64,000 nt of DNA from Nonomuraea sp. MG754425. GTDB lineage: Bacteria > Actinomycetota > Actinomycetes > Streptosporangiales > Streptosporangiaceae. A program made the translations under genes and the position numbers. The notes under the pieces are model-generated. The model had not been told where the DNA came from, did no database searches, and worked only from the letters and a program-made list of their open reading frames with translations. The DNA is taken from NCBI RefSeq assembly GCF_021699195.1, contig NZ_SSXE01000008.1:1-64000 (forward strand), written 5' to 3'. Shown piece after piece: positions 16,746 to 25,984 of the stretch; position 1 is the stretch's first letter, and the number at the start of each line of letters is the position of its first letter.

Positions 16746-19700
16746 CTACGACTCGGGGGTGACGGGCCCCGGCCGATCCTCCGGCCGGGGCTCTCTCACC
16801 TCCGCCCGCGTGCGCACGCCCAGCTTCTGCAGCACGCGGGCGACGTGCGTGTCCACGGTGCGCCGGGACAGGTACAGCACTTCGGCGATCTCCCTGTTCG
16901 TCCGGCCGAGCGCGACCAGCCTGGCCACCTCGCTCTCTCTCGGCGACAGCACCCCGGCCGCCGCCCGTCTGGCCCGGCGGGGCGCGGCCGGCCTGCCGGG
17001 GCCCAGCTCGCGCAGCAGGCGGCGGCAGCGGGCCGCGTCGTGGGTGGCGCCGAGCACGGCGTACCGCTCGCCCGCCTCGGCGACCAGCTCCACGGCCCGC
17101 GCCCGCTCCTCGGGTCGATCGCCGGGGTGCGCACCTCCGGCGGCCGGCGCGAGCCGGGCGGCGGCCTCCAACTCGGCCGCCCGAGCCGCCGCGTACGGCC
17201 GGGGCATCGCCAGGTACGCCAGCCGGGCCCGCGCGTAACACCGCGCCGCCTCGTCGTACGCGCCCGCGTCGCTCGCCAGCGCGCCCCTGGCCAGGTCGAG
17301 CCCGGCGTGCGCGGAGGGCGCGTTCCTGCCCCTGATGCCCGCCGCGAACTCGGCCACCAGCCCGGCCGCCGCCGGCGCCCGCCCGTCCCGCAGCAGCGCG
17401 GCCACGGCGGCCGGGACGAGCTGGTCGCCCCACACCCACACGCCCTTGCGCCGCAGCCGGGTCACCGCCAGTTCGGCCGCCGCCAGCGCCGGAGCCAGCT
17501 CGCCCCTGGTCAGGTGCAGCTCGACCAGCCCGCTCGACCCCGCCACCGCGACCGGCAGGAAGCCGGAGTCCAGGTCCCGTACGCGGGCCGACTCCAGATG
17601 CTCGCCGGCCTCGTCCCACTCGCCCCTGGCCAGGGCCAGCACGCCGAGCGCGAGCCGGGCCTCGACCGCCGGCAGCGGCGCCTCGAACGTCATCGCGACG
17701 GCGGCCAGCGCCCGTTCGCGCAGCCCGGTCCAGCGGCCGGTCAGCAGGTCGAGCCGGATCGAGGACATCTCCACCAGGAACGCCGGGTACAGCGCGCCGG
17801 TCTCCTCGGCGACCCGCCTGCTGAGCTCGGCGAACCCCCAGGCCGCGGCGTAGTGCCCGAGGGCGAGCGCGGCGTCGTACAGGTTGGAGTAGCCGCGCGC
17901 GACCTGCCTGCGCACGGCCGCGGACGGGTCGTTGACCGGCAGCGTGCCCGCCAGCTCGAACGCGTCGGGCGAACCGACGTACATGGCCAGGCTGACCTTG
18001 TTGGCCTCCACCGCGGCGGTCAGCTCGCGATCCCGGCCCGCCGCGAGCAGGTGCTCCGCCCGCGTCATCCACTCCTCGTGCACGGCCAGCGGCTCGCCGC
18101 CCCACACGGGCATCGCCAGCAGCGCCAGGCCGCGGGCGGCCAGGCACGGGTCGCCGTCCAGGTCGGGGAGCGCGGCCAGGATCTCCTGGCGGCCCGCGGC
18201 GATCTCGCCCGCCTGGTTGGACAGCAGCACGCCCAGGTTGAGCCGGGCCTCGCCGCGCACCCGGGGGGACAGGCGGTCGTCGGACAGCAGGTGGCGCAGG
18301 ATGCGGACGACACGCCGGTGCGACAGGCCGATCGCGGCGATCCGGCTGAGCCTGAGCGCCAGCGTGCCCCGCGCCTCGCCGGGCAGCTTCGGGTCGGACA
18401 GCAGCCCTTCCAGCAGTTCCACGGACAGGGGGATGTCGCCGATGGCGGCGGCGTGGTCGGCGGCGGCGCTGCCGTGCCGCTGCCAGGCCGTGACGTCGCC
18501 GGTGCGGCGGGCATGATGGGCGAGCTGGACGAGGGGCGGCGGGTCGAGGACGGCCAGCGCGGCCATGGCCCGGCGGTGCGTGAGCCGGCGGTCGGGGCCG
18601 GGGATGGCGTCGTAGACGGCCTGCTGGGCGAGGGCGTGGCGGAAGCCGTACAGGCTGTCGGGGTGTTCGCGCAGGACGCCGGCCCGTAGCGCCTCGGTCA
18701 GCCCGGACTCGCTGTCCGATACGGCGTTGATCAGCGGCTCCTCCGCCGGGATCCCCAGGACGGCGGCGGCGTGCACGGCGCGCAGCGCGGCCGGCGACAG
18801 GCCGGTGAGCCGTTCGGCCATCGCCTCGCGCAGCAGCACCGGCACGCCCATCCGGTCGAGCGCCTCCGGTTCGGGCAGGCGGCCCTCGTCGTCGAGCAGC
18901 GAGCGCATCGCCTCCTCGATCACGAACGGCACCCCGGCCGTGCGCTCGTGCAGCTTGGCCGCGAAGGCGGCGCTGAGCGCGGGCGGCGGGCCCGTTGCGG
19001 CGGTCGCCGCGGTCCCGGTTCGCGTGGAGGTCTCGGAGGGTCCGGTGCGTGCGGAGGGCACGGCGGCGGGGTCGGCGCGGGCCGAGGTGAGCAGGGCGGC
19101 GGCCAGGCTGCGCACCTCCTCGACGTCGAGCGGCGTCAGCGAGATCACCTCCCCGCGCACCCCGGGCGTCCTGCGGTACGCGTGCCCGAACGGCAGCCCC
19201 GGCACCGGCAGTTCCTCCCGCCGGAACGTCACCACCAGCGCCAGCCCCTCGGGCGGCTGGTCGGTGAGGAACCGCAGCAGGTCCCGGGTGCCGTCGTCGG
19301 CCCAGTGCAGGTCCTCGACCACGAGCACGGTCGGCCCCGCCGCGCCGAGCAGCGCGTGCACCGCGCGGAACAGGTGGTGCCGCTCGGCGCGCGGGTCGTC
19401 CACGGCGGGTGGAAAGGGCGCGGGGGGCAGGTGTCCGGCCAGTTCGGGCAGGTATCCGCGCAGCGCCCCGGTGACCGGGCTGAGCCGGTCCCGGCCGGGC
19501 AGCGCCGCGGCGATGTGGCGCAGCGCGTCGAACACCGGCCCGTACGGGAACGGCTCGCGGATCTGCCGGCAGTGACCGAGCAACACCGTCCTGCCGGGCC
19601 CGCCGGGTGCGGTGAGGCGGTCGAGTGCGGCCCGGACGAGGCTGGTCTTGCCGATGCCCGCCTCGCCCTGCACCTGGACGACGGCCGGCGGGCAGGTGAT

Positions 19701-19766
19701 GGCGTCGGTGAGTACCCGCAGCGGGGCGTCGCGCCCGACCAGCGCAGGAGAAGCCAGGCTTGCCAT
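16746..19766 (-). CDS. LuxR-family LAL-type ATPase regulator
   Basis: A 1006-residue large ATP-binding LuxR regulator. The N-terminal AAA domain starts LVGRDAPLRVLTDAI, with Walker A VQGEAGIGKTSLVRA and Walker B TVLVVEDLHWADDGTRDLL. A long helical TPR-like middle follows. The C-terminal HTH is GVLSPRESEVARLVALGRTN followed by REIAEVLYLSRRTVDTHVAR and VLQKLGVRTRAEV. Family members (MalT, PikD and similar) bind an inducer and activate extracellular-enzyme or antibiotic genes. The gene is convergent with the protease, with only 5 bases between stops, and a hairpin spans that junction. An intergenic region of about 230 bp separates it from the divergent TetR gene. Confidence 0.92.
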   Translation of the reverse strand: MASLASPALVGRDAPLRVLTDAITCPPAVVQVQGEAGIGKTSLVRAALDRLTAPGGPGRTVLLGHCRQIREPFPYGPVFDALRHIAAALPGRDRLSPVTGALRGYLPELAGHLPPAPFPPAVDDPRAERHHLFRAVHALLGAAGPTVLVVEDLHWADDGTRDLLRFLTDQPPEGLALVVTFRREELPVPGLPFGHAYRRTPGVRGEVISLTPLDVEEVRSLAAALLTSARADPAAVPSARTGPSETSTRTGTAATAATGPPPALSAAFAAKLHERTAGVPFVIEEAMRSLLDDEGRLPEPEALDRMGVPVLLREAMAERLTGLSPAALRAVHAAAVLGIPAEEPLINAVSDSESGLTEALRAGVLREHPDSLYGFRHALAQQAVYDAIPGPDRRLTHRRAMAALAVLDPPPLVQLAHHARRTGDVTAWQRHGSAAADHAAAIGDIPLSVELLEGLLSDPKLPGEARGTLALRLSRIAAIGLSHRRVVRILRHLLSDDRLSPRVRGEARLNLGVLLSNQAGEIAAGRQEILAALPDLDGDPCLAARGLALLAMPVWGGEPLAVHEEWMTRAEHLLAAGRDRELTAAVEANKVSLAMYVGSPDAFELAGTLPVNDPSAAVRRQVARGYSNLYDAALALGHYAAAWGFAELSRRVAEETGALYPAFLVEMSSIRLDLLTGRWTGLRERALAAVAMTFEAPLPAVEARLALGVLALARGEWDEAGEHLESARVRDLDSGFLPVAVAGSSGLVELHLTRGELAPALAAAELAVTRLRRKGVWVWGDQLVPAAVAALLRDGRAPAAAGLVAEFAAGIRGRNAPSAHAGLDLARGALASDAGAYDEAARCYARARLAYLAMPRPYAAARAAELEAAARLAPAAGGAHPGDRPEERARAVELVAEAGERYAVLGATHDAARCRRLLRELGPGRPAAPRRARRAAAGVLSPRESEVARLVALGRTNREIAEVLYLSRRTVDTHVARVLQKLGVRTRAEVREPRPEDRPGPVTPES
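16765..16792. terminator. Hairpin between convergent protease and LAL genes
   Basis: A 9-bp stem GCCCCGGCC/GGCCGGGGC with an 8-base loop, followed by TCTCTC on the plus strand. It lies 25 bases past the protease stop, inside the last codons of the LAL gene, and could terminate the protease transcript. Confidence 0.5.
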
Positions 19767-19849
19767 CGGGTCTCCGTAAGAGTGGCAGGTTCTCTGCGTT
19801 CCCCTCGCGAGTGTGCTGGCTCCGCACTGATTCGTCCATCGCCGGTATC

Positions 19850-19946
19850 AGACCTGGGTCTTACGCACCTCCCACGCCCCGGCCCCGGCGCGGGTGCTCG
19901 ATCCCGGTCGCCGCGTGATCTTGATACGGGATAATGATCTTGTGCG
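19850..19946. promoter_or_regulatory. Possible operators/promoter between LAL and TetR genes
   Basis: AGACC-TG-GGTCT is a perfect palindrome at 19850-19861. A direct repeat of GATCTTG flanks GATACGGGATAAT around 19917-19941; GATAAT at 19930-19935 could be a -10 box for the TetR gene. No convincing -35 was seen. Confidence 0.25.
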
Positions 19947-20000
19947 GGCCCTGACCGCAGCCGGGGCTCGCACGCCTTGCGAAGGTAGGCTGCTTCCATC

Positions 20001-20579
20001 ATGGACAGCACCGTGGGGCTGCGGGAACGCAAGAAGGCCGAGACCCGCCAGGCCGTGCACGAGGCGGCGCTGCGGCTCGTCGTCGAGCGTGGTTTCGACT
20101 CCGTCACCGTCGAGGCCATCGCCGACGCGGCCAACATCTCGCGCCGCACGTTCTCCAACTACTTCTCCGGCAAGGAGGACGCGCTGCTCTACGGGGAGGA
20201 GCAGCGCTTCCAGTCGCTCGTGGAGCAGGTACGCGCCCAGCCCGCCGAGCTGTCGGCCTGGCAGGCGCTCCGGGCGGCGATCGACGACCTGCAACGGGAG
20301 ATGGAGGAGCCCGAACGCGAGTGGGCGCTGCGCACCCGGCTGGCCCGGCGGCACCCGTCGCTGCTGGCCCGTCAGCTCGCCAACCACGCGGCGCTGGAGC
20401 GCGACCTGGCCGAGGCCGTCGCCGGGCGGGCGAGCGAGGTGCCGTCCCGGGTGCTGGCGGCGGGCTTCCTGGTCGCGCTGCGGCTGGCCGCACACCTGTG
20501 GACGGAGGAGCGGGAGGCCCGCACGCTGCGCGAGGTGATCGGCGAGACGCTCGATCACATGGAGCGGCCGTTCACCTGA
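20001..20579 (+). CDS. TetR-family transcriptional regulator
   Basis: A 192-residue one-domain-pair repressor. The N-terminal HTH is complete: RERKKAETRQAVHEAALRLV, VTVEAIADAANISRRTFSNY and FSGKEDALLYGEEQ. The C-terminal helical ligand domain carries LRTRLARRHPSLLARQLANH, typical of the subgroup often adjacent to transporters or oxidoreductases. Here it is divergent from the LAL regulator and convergent with a GH2 enzyme gene, so no target is obvious; self-regulation through the upstream repeats is likely. The ATG at 20001 begins the protein directly before the family's conserved N-terminal arginine/lysine run. A perfect 9-bp stem-loop follows the stop. Confidence 0.9.
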   Translation: MDSTVGLRERKKAETRQAVHEAALRLVVERGFDSVTVEAIADAANISRRTFSNYFSGKEDALLYGEEQRFQSLVEQVRAQPAELSAWQALRAAIDDLQREMEEPEREWALRTRLARRHPSLLARQLANHAALERDLAEAVAGRASEVPSRVLAAGFLVALRLAAHLWTEEREARTLREVIGETLDHMERPFT

Positions 20580-20597
20580 CGCCCTCCGGCGGAGGAG

Positions 20598-20621
20598 GCG
20601 TGGCGGCTCGCTCGCCACGCC
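20598..20621 (+). terminator. Hairpin after the TetR gene
   Basis: A perfect stem GGCGTGGCG/CGCCACGCC with a 6-base loop, 18 bases past the TetR stop and between convergent genes. There is no U-tract, so its terminator role is probable rather than certain. Confidence 0.5.
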
Positions 20622-20718
20622 CCGATGGGCACCGTTACGACCTGCGAGGTCGCGCCGCCGGCGGGGCCGGCCAGCGCTTCCGGACTGGTGGCGACCGCCG
20701 CGCGGGGTTGATCTCTCC

Positions 20719-22743
20719 TTATCGGTTGTCCCCGACGATGTGACCGGTGAAGGTGTCCACGTCCACGGCGGAACGCGCGACGACCGCGCCGCCGCTGACC
20801 AGGGCCAGGTGCAGCCGCCCGCTCGTCCAGCCCGCGGGCAGTTCGGCCCGCACCTCGGCGGCGCCGCTGAGCAGGAACGGCTTGGCCTCGACCCGCGGGC
20901 CCTCCGCACCGGGGCCGGCGGGCGTCGCGCCGAAGACGGGCGTCCAGGCGGTGTGCAGGCGGCCGTCGACCGGCTCGGCGCCGTGGTGCGAGACCCGCAC
21001 CGGGACGTTCACCGCGCCCGTCTCGCTGAGCAGGTCGCGGCCGGGTGCGACCGGGACGACGTCCAGCACGAGCGTGGTCGTGGCGTTGGCGTCGGCCGGG
21101 CGCACCCCGGCCAGGTCCTTGGCCCGGCGCTCGAAGTCCAGCAGGCCGGCCGACTCGTGCTCGATGTCGTACAGCTCGGTGTAGACGTAACCGGCCACGC
21201 GGTCGTGGCGGCGCAACTCCTGGGTCTGCCAGCGAAGGTGCCAGCCCCGCTCGACGGAGGTGAAGCCGGTGCCGTACTCGCTGTTGAGGTTGGGCAGGCC
21301 GCGCAGCGGCTGGTCCGGCGACCCGGCGAGCTTCTTGCGGACCACGAAGTCGGGGCCGAGCTTGACGGGGAAGTCGTCCTGGCGGCCGTCGAGCAGCGCG
21401 GCGACCGTCCGGCCCCAGGAGGCGGCGGACTCGTCGTAGTAGTGCCAGTCGAGCAGGTCGGTCTTGACGTGGGTCCAGCCGGAGTTGTCGACCGCGGGCC
21501 GGCTCGAGTCGAGCGCCTTGAGCAGGTCGTATGCCCGAGCCGCCGCCCGCTGCTTGGCCGGGTCGCCCGGGATGTCCCAGTCGAGGCCCCACTCCTCGTT
21601 GTACAGGCCCCAGATGACGACCGCCGGCGAGTTGCCGTCGCGCTCCACCATCGGCGCGATCTGCTCCTCGAACGCCGTCACCGAGGCGTCGGAGAAGCGG
21701 CCCGTCGCGGCGGGCTCGGCCCACACCAGCATGCCGAGTACGTCGGCGTGGTGCACGAAGCGCGGGTCCTCCAGCTTGAGGTGCTTGCGCACCAGGTTGT
21801 AGCCGGCCGCCGCGGCCAGTTCGATGTCGCGGCGCAGCGCGGCGTCGTCGGGCGCGGTGATGCCGGTGAGCGGCCAGTACCCCTGGTCGAGCACGCCGCG
21901 TACGAACAGGCGGCGGCCGTTGAGGTACAGGTCCTCGCCGATCGCCTCGATCCGGCGCAGCCCGGTGTAGGCGGCGACGGTGTCGGTGCCGTCGGCCGAG
22001 GTCAGCGTGGCGTCCACGTGGTAGAGGTGCGGGTCCTCCGGCGACCACAGGCGCGGCTCGGCCACGGGGATCACGGTCTCCGCGAGGCCGCCCACGACGG
22101 GGAGCTCGATGGCCAGGTCCGTGCCGCGCAGGCTCAGCCGCAGCGTGGCCTCGGCCGCGCCCGCCACCCGGGCCTCGACCTCGATGGCGTCCAGCCCCTC
22201 CGACGGCCGCAGCGTCAGCCCGGACAGGTACGTCGCGGGCCTGGCCTCCAGCCAGACGCTCTGCCAGATGCCCGAGGAGGGCGTGAAGCAGACGCCGTCG
22301 AAGTCGTCGCGCGGGACGCTGCGCTGCTTGCCGTGCGCGATCTCGCGCTGGTCCAGCGGCGCGCTCACCCGTACGACGACCTCCTGCTCGCCGTCGCGGA
22401 GCGCGTCGGTGACGTCGGCCTCGAACGGCGTGTAGCCGCCCCGGTGGGTGACCACCTCGACGTCGTTCACCCAGACCGTCGCCTCGTGGTGCACGGCGCC
22501 GAACTGGAGCACGACCCGCTGCCCGCGCCACCCGTCCGGGACGGTGAACGAGCGGCGGTACCAGGCCACGGGCAGCCAGTGGGCCTCGATGCCCGACGCC
22601 GGGGTCTCCCAGGCGAAGGGCACGGTGATGGTCCGGTCCCAGTCCTGTTCGGTGTCGGCCCGGAAGTCCCAGTCGCCGTTCAGGCTCGACCAGGTGTGCG
22701 ACCGGTCGAAGTGGGGGCGGGGGTATTCCGCACGCGGCGTCAT
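20719..22743 (-). CDS. Glycoside hydrolase family 2 enzyme (beta-galactosidase/beta-glucuronidase type)
   Basis: A 674-residue retaining glycosidase without a signal peptide, so cytoplasmic. An N-terminal sugar-binding jelly roll (WSSLNGDWDFRAD, WYRRSFTVPDGW, FGAVHHEATVWVND) and an Ig-like domain are followed by the TIM barrel. The acid/base glutamate lies in VVIWGLYNEEWG and the nucleophile in LPNLNSEYGTGF. It is the last gene of an operon with a binding protein and two permeases, and presumably cleaves the oligosaccharide they import. The exact sugar is unclear; the spacing of motifs fits glucuronidase- or galactosidase-like members. ATG 22743 was chosen because GAGAG precedes it; ATG 22758 lacks a ribosome site. 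Confidence 0.88.
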   Translation of the reverse strand: MTPRAEYPRPHFDRSHTWSSLNGDWDFRADTEQDWDRTITVPFAWETPASGIEAHWLPVAWYRRSFTVPDGWRGQRVVLQFGAVHHEATVWVNDVEVVTHRGGYTPFEADVTDALRDGEQEVVVRVSAPLDQREIAHGKQRSVPRDDFDGVCFTPSSGIWQSVWLEARPATYLSGLTLRPSEGLDAIEVEARVAGAAEATLRLSLRGTDLAIELPVVGGLAETVIPVAEPRLWSPEDPHLYHVDATLTSADGTDTVAAYTGLRRIEAIGEDLYLNGRRLFVRGVLDQGYWPLTGITAPDDAALRRDIELAAAAGYNLVRKHLKLEDPRFVHHADVLGMLVWAEPAATGRFSDASVTAFEEQIAPMVERDGNSPAVVIWGLYNEEWGLDWDIPGDPAKQRAAARAYDLLKALDSSRPAVDNSGWTHVKTDLLDWHYYDESAASWGRTVAALLDGRQDDFPVKLGPDFVVRKKLAGSPDQPLRGLPNLNSEYGTGFTSVERGWHLRWQTQELRRHDRVAGYVYTELYDIEHESAGLLDFERRAKDLAGVRPADANATTTLVLDVVPVAPGRDLLSETGAVNVPVRVSHHGAEPVDGRLHTAWTPVFGATPAGPGAEGPRVEAKPFLLSGAAEVRAELPAGWTSGRLHLALVSGGAVVARSAVDVDTFTGHIVGDNR

Positions 22744-22768
22744 AGTGCTCTCTCTCATGTGATCGGGG

Positions 22769-23611
22769 TCAGCCCTTGACGCTGCCCGCGAGGATGCCGT
22801 TGATGAAGTGGCGCTGCAGCAGCACGAAGATCACCAGGAGCGGCAGCATGGCGATGCTCCCGGCCGCGAGCAGTTCGCCCCACACGGTGGCGAAGTCGGC
22901 GCCGATGCGGTTGCCGGTGATGTTCTGCGCCAGCGTGGACAGCACCACCTGGAGGGTCTGGTGCGCGGTGTCGTTGACGGCGACGACCGGCCAGACGAAG
23001 TCGTTGTAGATGTTCATGGTGGTCAGCACCGCCAGCGCGGCCAGGCCCGGCCGGATGACCGGCAGCACGACCTTGGAGAAGATGCGGAACTCGCCGGCCC
23101 CGTCCACCCGCCCGGCGTCGATCAGCTCGTCGGGGATGGCGGCGATCGTCTGCCGCATCCAGAAGATGCTGAACGCGTCGATGCTGCCCGGCAGGATCAG
23201 CGCCTGGTAGGTGTTCACCCAGCCGAGCGCGCTCATCTCCAGCAGCAGCGGGATGATCAGCACCAGCGTCGGCAGCATCAGCGTCAGCAGCACCACGCCG
23301 AAGAGCAGGTTCTTGAACGGGAAGTCGTACTTGGCGAAGGCGTAGCCGGCCAGCGGGCAGAAGACCATCGTCATCCCGCCCTTGACCAGCAGCACCAGCG
23401 CCGTGTTCACGAACCCGGTGCCGATCGGCACGTCGGCGAACATCGCCCGGTAGTTGTCCAGCGTCAGCTCGCCGATCGACAGCGGGCTGGCGATGATCTC
23501 GGCCGCGGGTTTGAACGAGGAGCTGACCGCCCACCAGATCGGGTACAGGAACACGATCGCGAGCAGCGCCAGCAGCACGTACTGGGCGGCTCCCGGCCTG
23601 TGCTGGTTCAT
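22769..23611 (-). CDS. Carbohydrate ABC transporter permease (MalG type)
   Basis: A 280-residue inner-membrane protein with about six membrane helices. The first is YVLLALLAIVFLYPIWWAVS. The EAA loop that contacts the ATPase reads DAGRVDGAGEFRIFSKVVLP. It ends LQRHFINGILAGSVKG, the usual MalG-like tail. Its ATG overlaps the stop of the preceding permease (ATGA), showing translational coupling. It works with the partner permease and the lipoprotein encoded upstream. No ATPase gene is present in the locus. Confidence 0.93.
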   Translation of the reverse strand: MNQHRPGAAQYVLLALLAIVFLYPIWWAVSSSFKPAAEIIASPLSIGELTLDNYRAMFADVPIGTGFVNTALVLLVKGGMTMVFCPLAGYAFAKYDFPFKNLLFGVVLLTLMLPTLVLIIPLLLEMSALGWVNTYQALILPGSIDAFSIFWMRQTIAAIPDELIDAGRVDGAGEFRIFSKVVLPVIRPGLAALAVLTTMNIYNDFVWPVVAVNDTAHQTLQVVLSTLAQNITGNRIGADFATVWGELLAAGSIAMLPLLVIFVLLQRHFINGILAGSVKG

Positions 23612-24480
23612 GAGACCTCGTCTTTCGGGCGCAGCATCCTGACCGAGACCAGCGACAGGCCGAAGACCAGCAGGACCAGCAGGAACGAGTTCGCCGCGCC
23701 GGTGCCCAGGTCGGAGGCGGAGATGTGCTCGTACAGGTAGAGGCCCGCGGTGCGGGTGGAGCCGTACGGGCCGCCCTCGGTGACCACGAACGGTTCGGCG
23801 AACATCTGGAAGACCGCCAGCGTCTGGATGACCACCAGGAACGCCATGCTCCGCCGGACCAGCGGTACGGTGATCGACCAGAACTGGCGCCAGCGGGAGG
23901 CGCCGTCGAGCGAGGCGGCCTCGTACACGCCGCCGGGGACGGCCTGCAGGCCGGCCAGCAGGATGATGATCGCGAACCCGGTGGTCTTCCACAGGAACAG
24001 CAGCGCCAGCGTCGGCTTGGACCACGTCGTGGAGGTCAGCCAGCCCACGTCGGGCAGGCCCACCAGGTTGAGCAGATAGTTGATCAGGCCGTGGTCCTGG
24101 TCGAACACCACGATCCACACCTGCGCCATGGCGACCAGCGGCGTCACGAACGGCGCGATGAAGGCCACCCGGAAGAACCCGCGCAGCCGCAGCTTGGCGT
24201 TGGCCAGCAGTACCGCGCCGCCCAGCCCGGCCACGATCTGGATCGGCACGATCAGCAGCCACATCACGGCGCTGTTGCCGAGCGAGGCCCAGAACTCCGG
24301 GCTGGTCAGCAGGTAGAGGTAGTTGTCGAGACCGACCCAGCGCGCCTCGCTCCCGCCCCGCCAGCGCATGAAGCTGAGCTGCAGCGCGTAGATCAGCGGG
24401 TAGAGCCCGAACGCGCCGAAGACCGCGAAGAACGGCGCGATGAACAGGTACGGCGTCAGCCGGACGGAACGCAGCCTCAT
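23608..24480 (-). CDS. Sugar ABC transporter permease (MalF type)
   Basis: A 290-residue membrane protein. First helix LTPYLFIAPFFAVFGAFGLY; typical periplasmic loop SFMRWRGGSEARWVGLDNYL; EAA loop EAASLDGASRWRQFWSITVP; last helix FLLVLLVFGLSLVSVRM. It pairs with the MalG-type permease directly downstream. ATGA overlaps at both ends tie it into one transcript with the binding protein and the GH2 enzyme. Confidence 0.93.
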   Translation of the reverse strand: MRLRSVRLTPYLFIAPFFAVFGAFGLYPLIYALQLSFMRWRGGSEARWVGLDNYLYLLTSPEFWASLGNSAVMWLLIVPIQIVAGLGGAVLLANAKLRLRGFFRVAFIAPFVTPLVAMAQVWIVVFDQDHGLINYLLNLVGLPDVGWLTSTTWSKPTLALLFLWKTTGFAIIILLAGLQAVPGGVYEAASLDGASRWRQFWSITVPLVRRSMAFLVVIQTLAVFQMFAEPFVVTEGGPYGSTRTAGLYLYEHISASDLGTGAANSFLLVLLVFGLSLVSVRMLRPKDEVS

Positions 24481-25847
24481 GAGCGGTCGATCAGGTTCTT
24501 CTGAATCTTCCCGGCCGAGTCGGCGATCACCTGGTCGGGGGACATCTTGCCTTCCATCAGGCGTTGCATGTTGTTGCCGAGGTAGTCCACCGACTGGGCG
24601 AACCACCACGGGATCGGCGCGGCGGCCGGGATGGTGGCACCGGCCTCGACGGCGACCTTCCACAGGTCCTGGCCGCCCAGCGCCTCGATCGGCTGGAACA
24701 GCGGCTTGGCCGGGTCGGCGGCGGGCGCGTAGCTCGGGATCGAGGTCGACAGGCCGCCGGGGTAGACGTCGTTGGGGCCGTACACGGCGGTGTAGCCGGG
24801 CTCCTTGAAGCACAGGAACTCGTACAGCAGCCAGGCCAGTTCGGGGTTCTTGGCCTTGGCGGGGATGATGAAGCTGCTGCCGCCCATCGCGCCGCTGCGC
24901 GCGCCGCCGGGCGTCCAGGCGGGCAGCGGGGCCGCCCGCCACTTGCCCTTGGTGTTCTTGAGCAGTTGCTGCGGCGCGAACGACCACCAGATCGCCCATG
25001 GCACGAACACCTGCTGGCCGTTGTCGAGCGCGTTGAGGTCGGCCTGCTCCAGGTAGGGGGCGTGGGTGACCAGGCCGTCCGTGACCGCCGACTGGATCCA
25101 GGTGAAGATCCGCCGGTATTCCTCGGAGTCGAGCCGCAGCTTGCCCTGGGCGTCGGTGAGGCTGGTGCCCTGCTGGTTGGCCAGCATCTCCAGCCAGAGC
25201 TGGCTGAGGAACGGCGTCTTCTCCAGGTGGATGGGCTTGGTTCTGGGGTCCTTCTCCTTGATCGTCCTGGCCGCCGTGAGCAGGTCCTCGTACGTGGCCA
25301 GCCCCGCCGGATCGACTCCGGCGTTCTCCAGGACGTCCTCGCGGTACCAGAGCAGGCCGGGGTCGAGGTCCCACGGCACGCCGTAGATCTTGCCTTCCAC
25401 GGTGTTCACCGACAGCTTGTACGCCGAGGTCTGCTCCTTGTACGGCGCGATCAGGTCCGTCAGGTCGAAGAGGTGCTCGGCCTGGCCGCCGATCTTGGCG
25501 TCGTCCCAGAAGCTGCCGTCGGGCACGTCGGTGCCGCTGATCAGCGTGTTGGCCAGCTTGGCGTCGATGTCCACGGCCTGGTGGTTGACCTTGACGTCGG
25601 GGTAGGCCTGGCGGAACTTGGCGATCGCCGCGTCGAACACCTTGAACAGGTCGCCCGAGCGGTTCCAGATCGTGATCTCACCCTTGGCCGCGGAGCCGGA
25701 CGCCGTCGGCGCGGCGAGTCTGCTCGGCTGCGCGCTCGTCCCGCCCGGCGCCGCGCAGGCGGCGGCCAGTGAGCCGGTGGCGGCGAGTGCGCCGAGGCCG
25801 AGGCTTCCCTTGAGGAAGCCGCGGCGGCCGATGGGGGTTGTAGTCAT
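24477..25847 (-). CDS. Extracellular sugar-binding lipoprotein (family 1 SBP)
   Basis: A 456-residue binding protein. The twin-arginine motif GRRGFLKGSLGLGALAATGS leads to a lipobox (SLAAACAAPG), so it is probably exported folded and lipid-anchored. The mature domain begins EITIWNRSGDLFKVFDAAIA and contains signature segments of family 1 solute-binding proteins (FRQAYPDVKVNHQAVDID, YGVPWDLDPGLLWYREDVLE). GAGGAG six bases before ATG 25847 fixes the start. It is the first gene of the transporter-GH2 operon and diverges from its likely LacI repressor, with two operator copies between them. Confidence 0.93.
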   Translation of the reverse strand: MTTTPIGRRGFLKGSLGLGALAATGSLAAACAAPGGTSAQPSRLAAPTASGSAAKGEITIWNRSGDLFKVFDAAIAKFRQAYPDVKVNHQAVDIDAKLANTLISGTDVPDGSFWDDAKIGGQAEHLFDLTDLIAPYKEQTSAYKLSVNTVEGKIYGVPWDLDPGLLWYREDVLENAGVDPAGLATYEDLLTAARTIKEKDPRTKPIHLEKTPFLSQLWLEMLANQQGTSLTDAQGKLRLDSEEYRRIFTWIQSAVTDGLVTHAPYLEQADLNALDNGQQVFVPWAIWWSFAPQQLLKNTKGKWRAAPLPAWTPGGARSGAMGGSSFIIPAKAKNPELAWLLYEFLCFKEPGYTAVYGPNDVYPGGLSTSIPSYAPAADPAKPLFQPIEALGGQDLWKVAVEAGATIPAAAPIPWWFAQSVDYLGNNMQRLMEGKMSPDQVIADSAGKIQKNLIDRS

Positions 25848-25889
25848 CTTCGACTCCTCGCCGGACGGAGTAAGGCGTTGTGAGGGCTC

Positions 25890-25932
25890 TGCAACGATGC
25901 AGACATAATGCATAATCGTCTGCAACGATGCA
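25890..25932. promoter_or_regulatory. Twin LacI-type operators TGCAACGATGCA
   Basis: Two identical 12-bp imperfect palindromes at 25890-25901 and 25921-25932 are 31 bp apart, close to three helical turns. Between them lies A/T-rich ACATAATGCATAATCG. On the minus strand, TTGCAT-N17-CATTAT spans the operators and is a plausible promoter for the binding-protein operon. The site sits in the divergent region of a LacI gene, the expected place for its operator. Confidence 0.65.
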
Positions 25933-25984
25933 AGAGCCAGTTAGGATCTTCCCAACTACGGGGCCTCGGAGGTATAGGAGACGC

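Noticed and set aside
13396..19839. A very long open frame (over 2000 codons) on the minus strand through the protease and LAL genes
   Set aside because: It is antisense to the M4-M28 protease and shifted from the LAL frame; the translation is Arg/Gly/Ala-rich low-complexity sequence, as expected when G/C-ending codons are read in the wrong frame.
22808..24504. Long plus-strand frames opposite the first pair of sugar permeases
   Set aside because: The translations are His/Gln/Arg-rich with no membrane or domain pattern; the minus-strand permeases fully explain the region.
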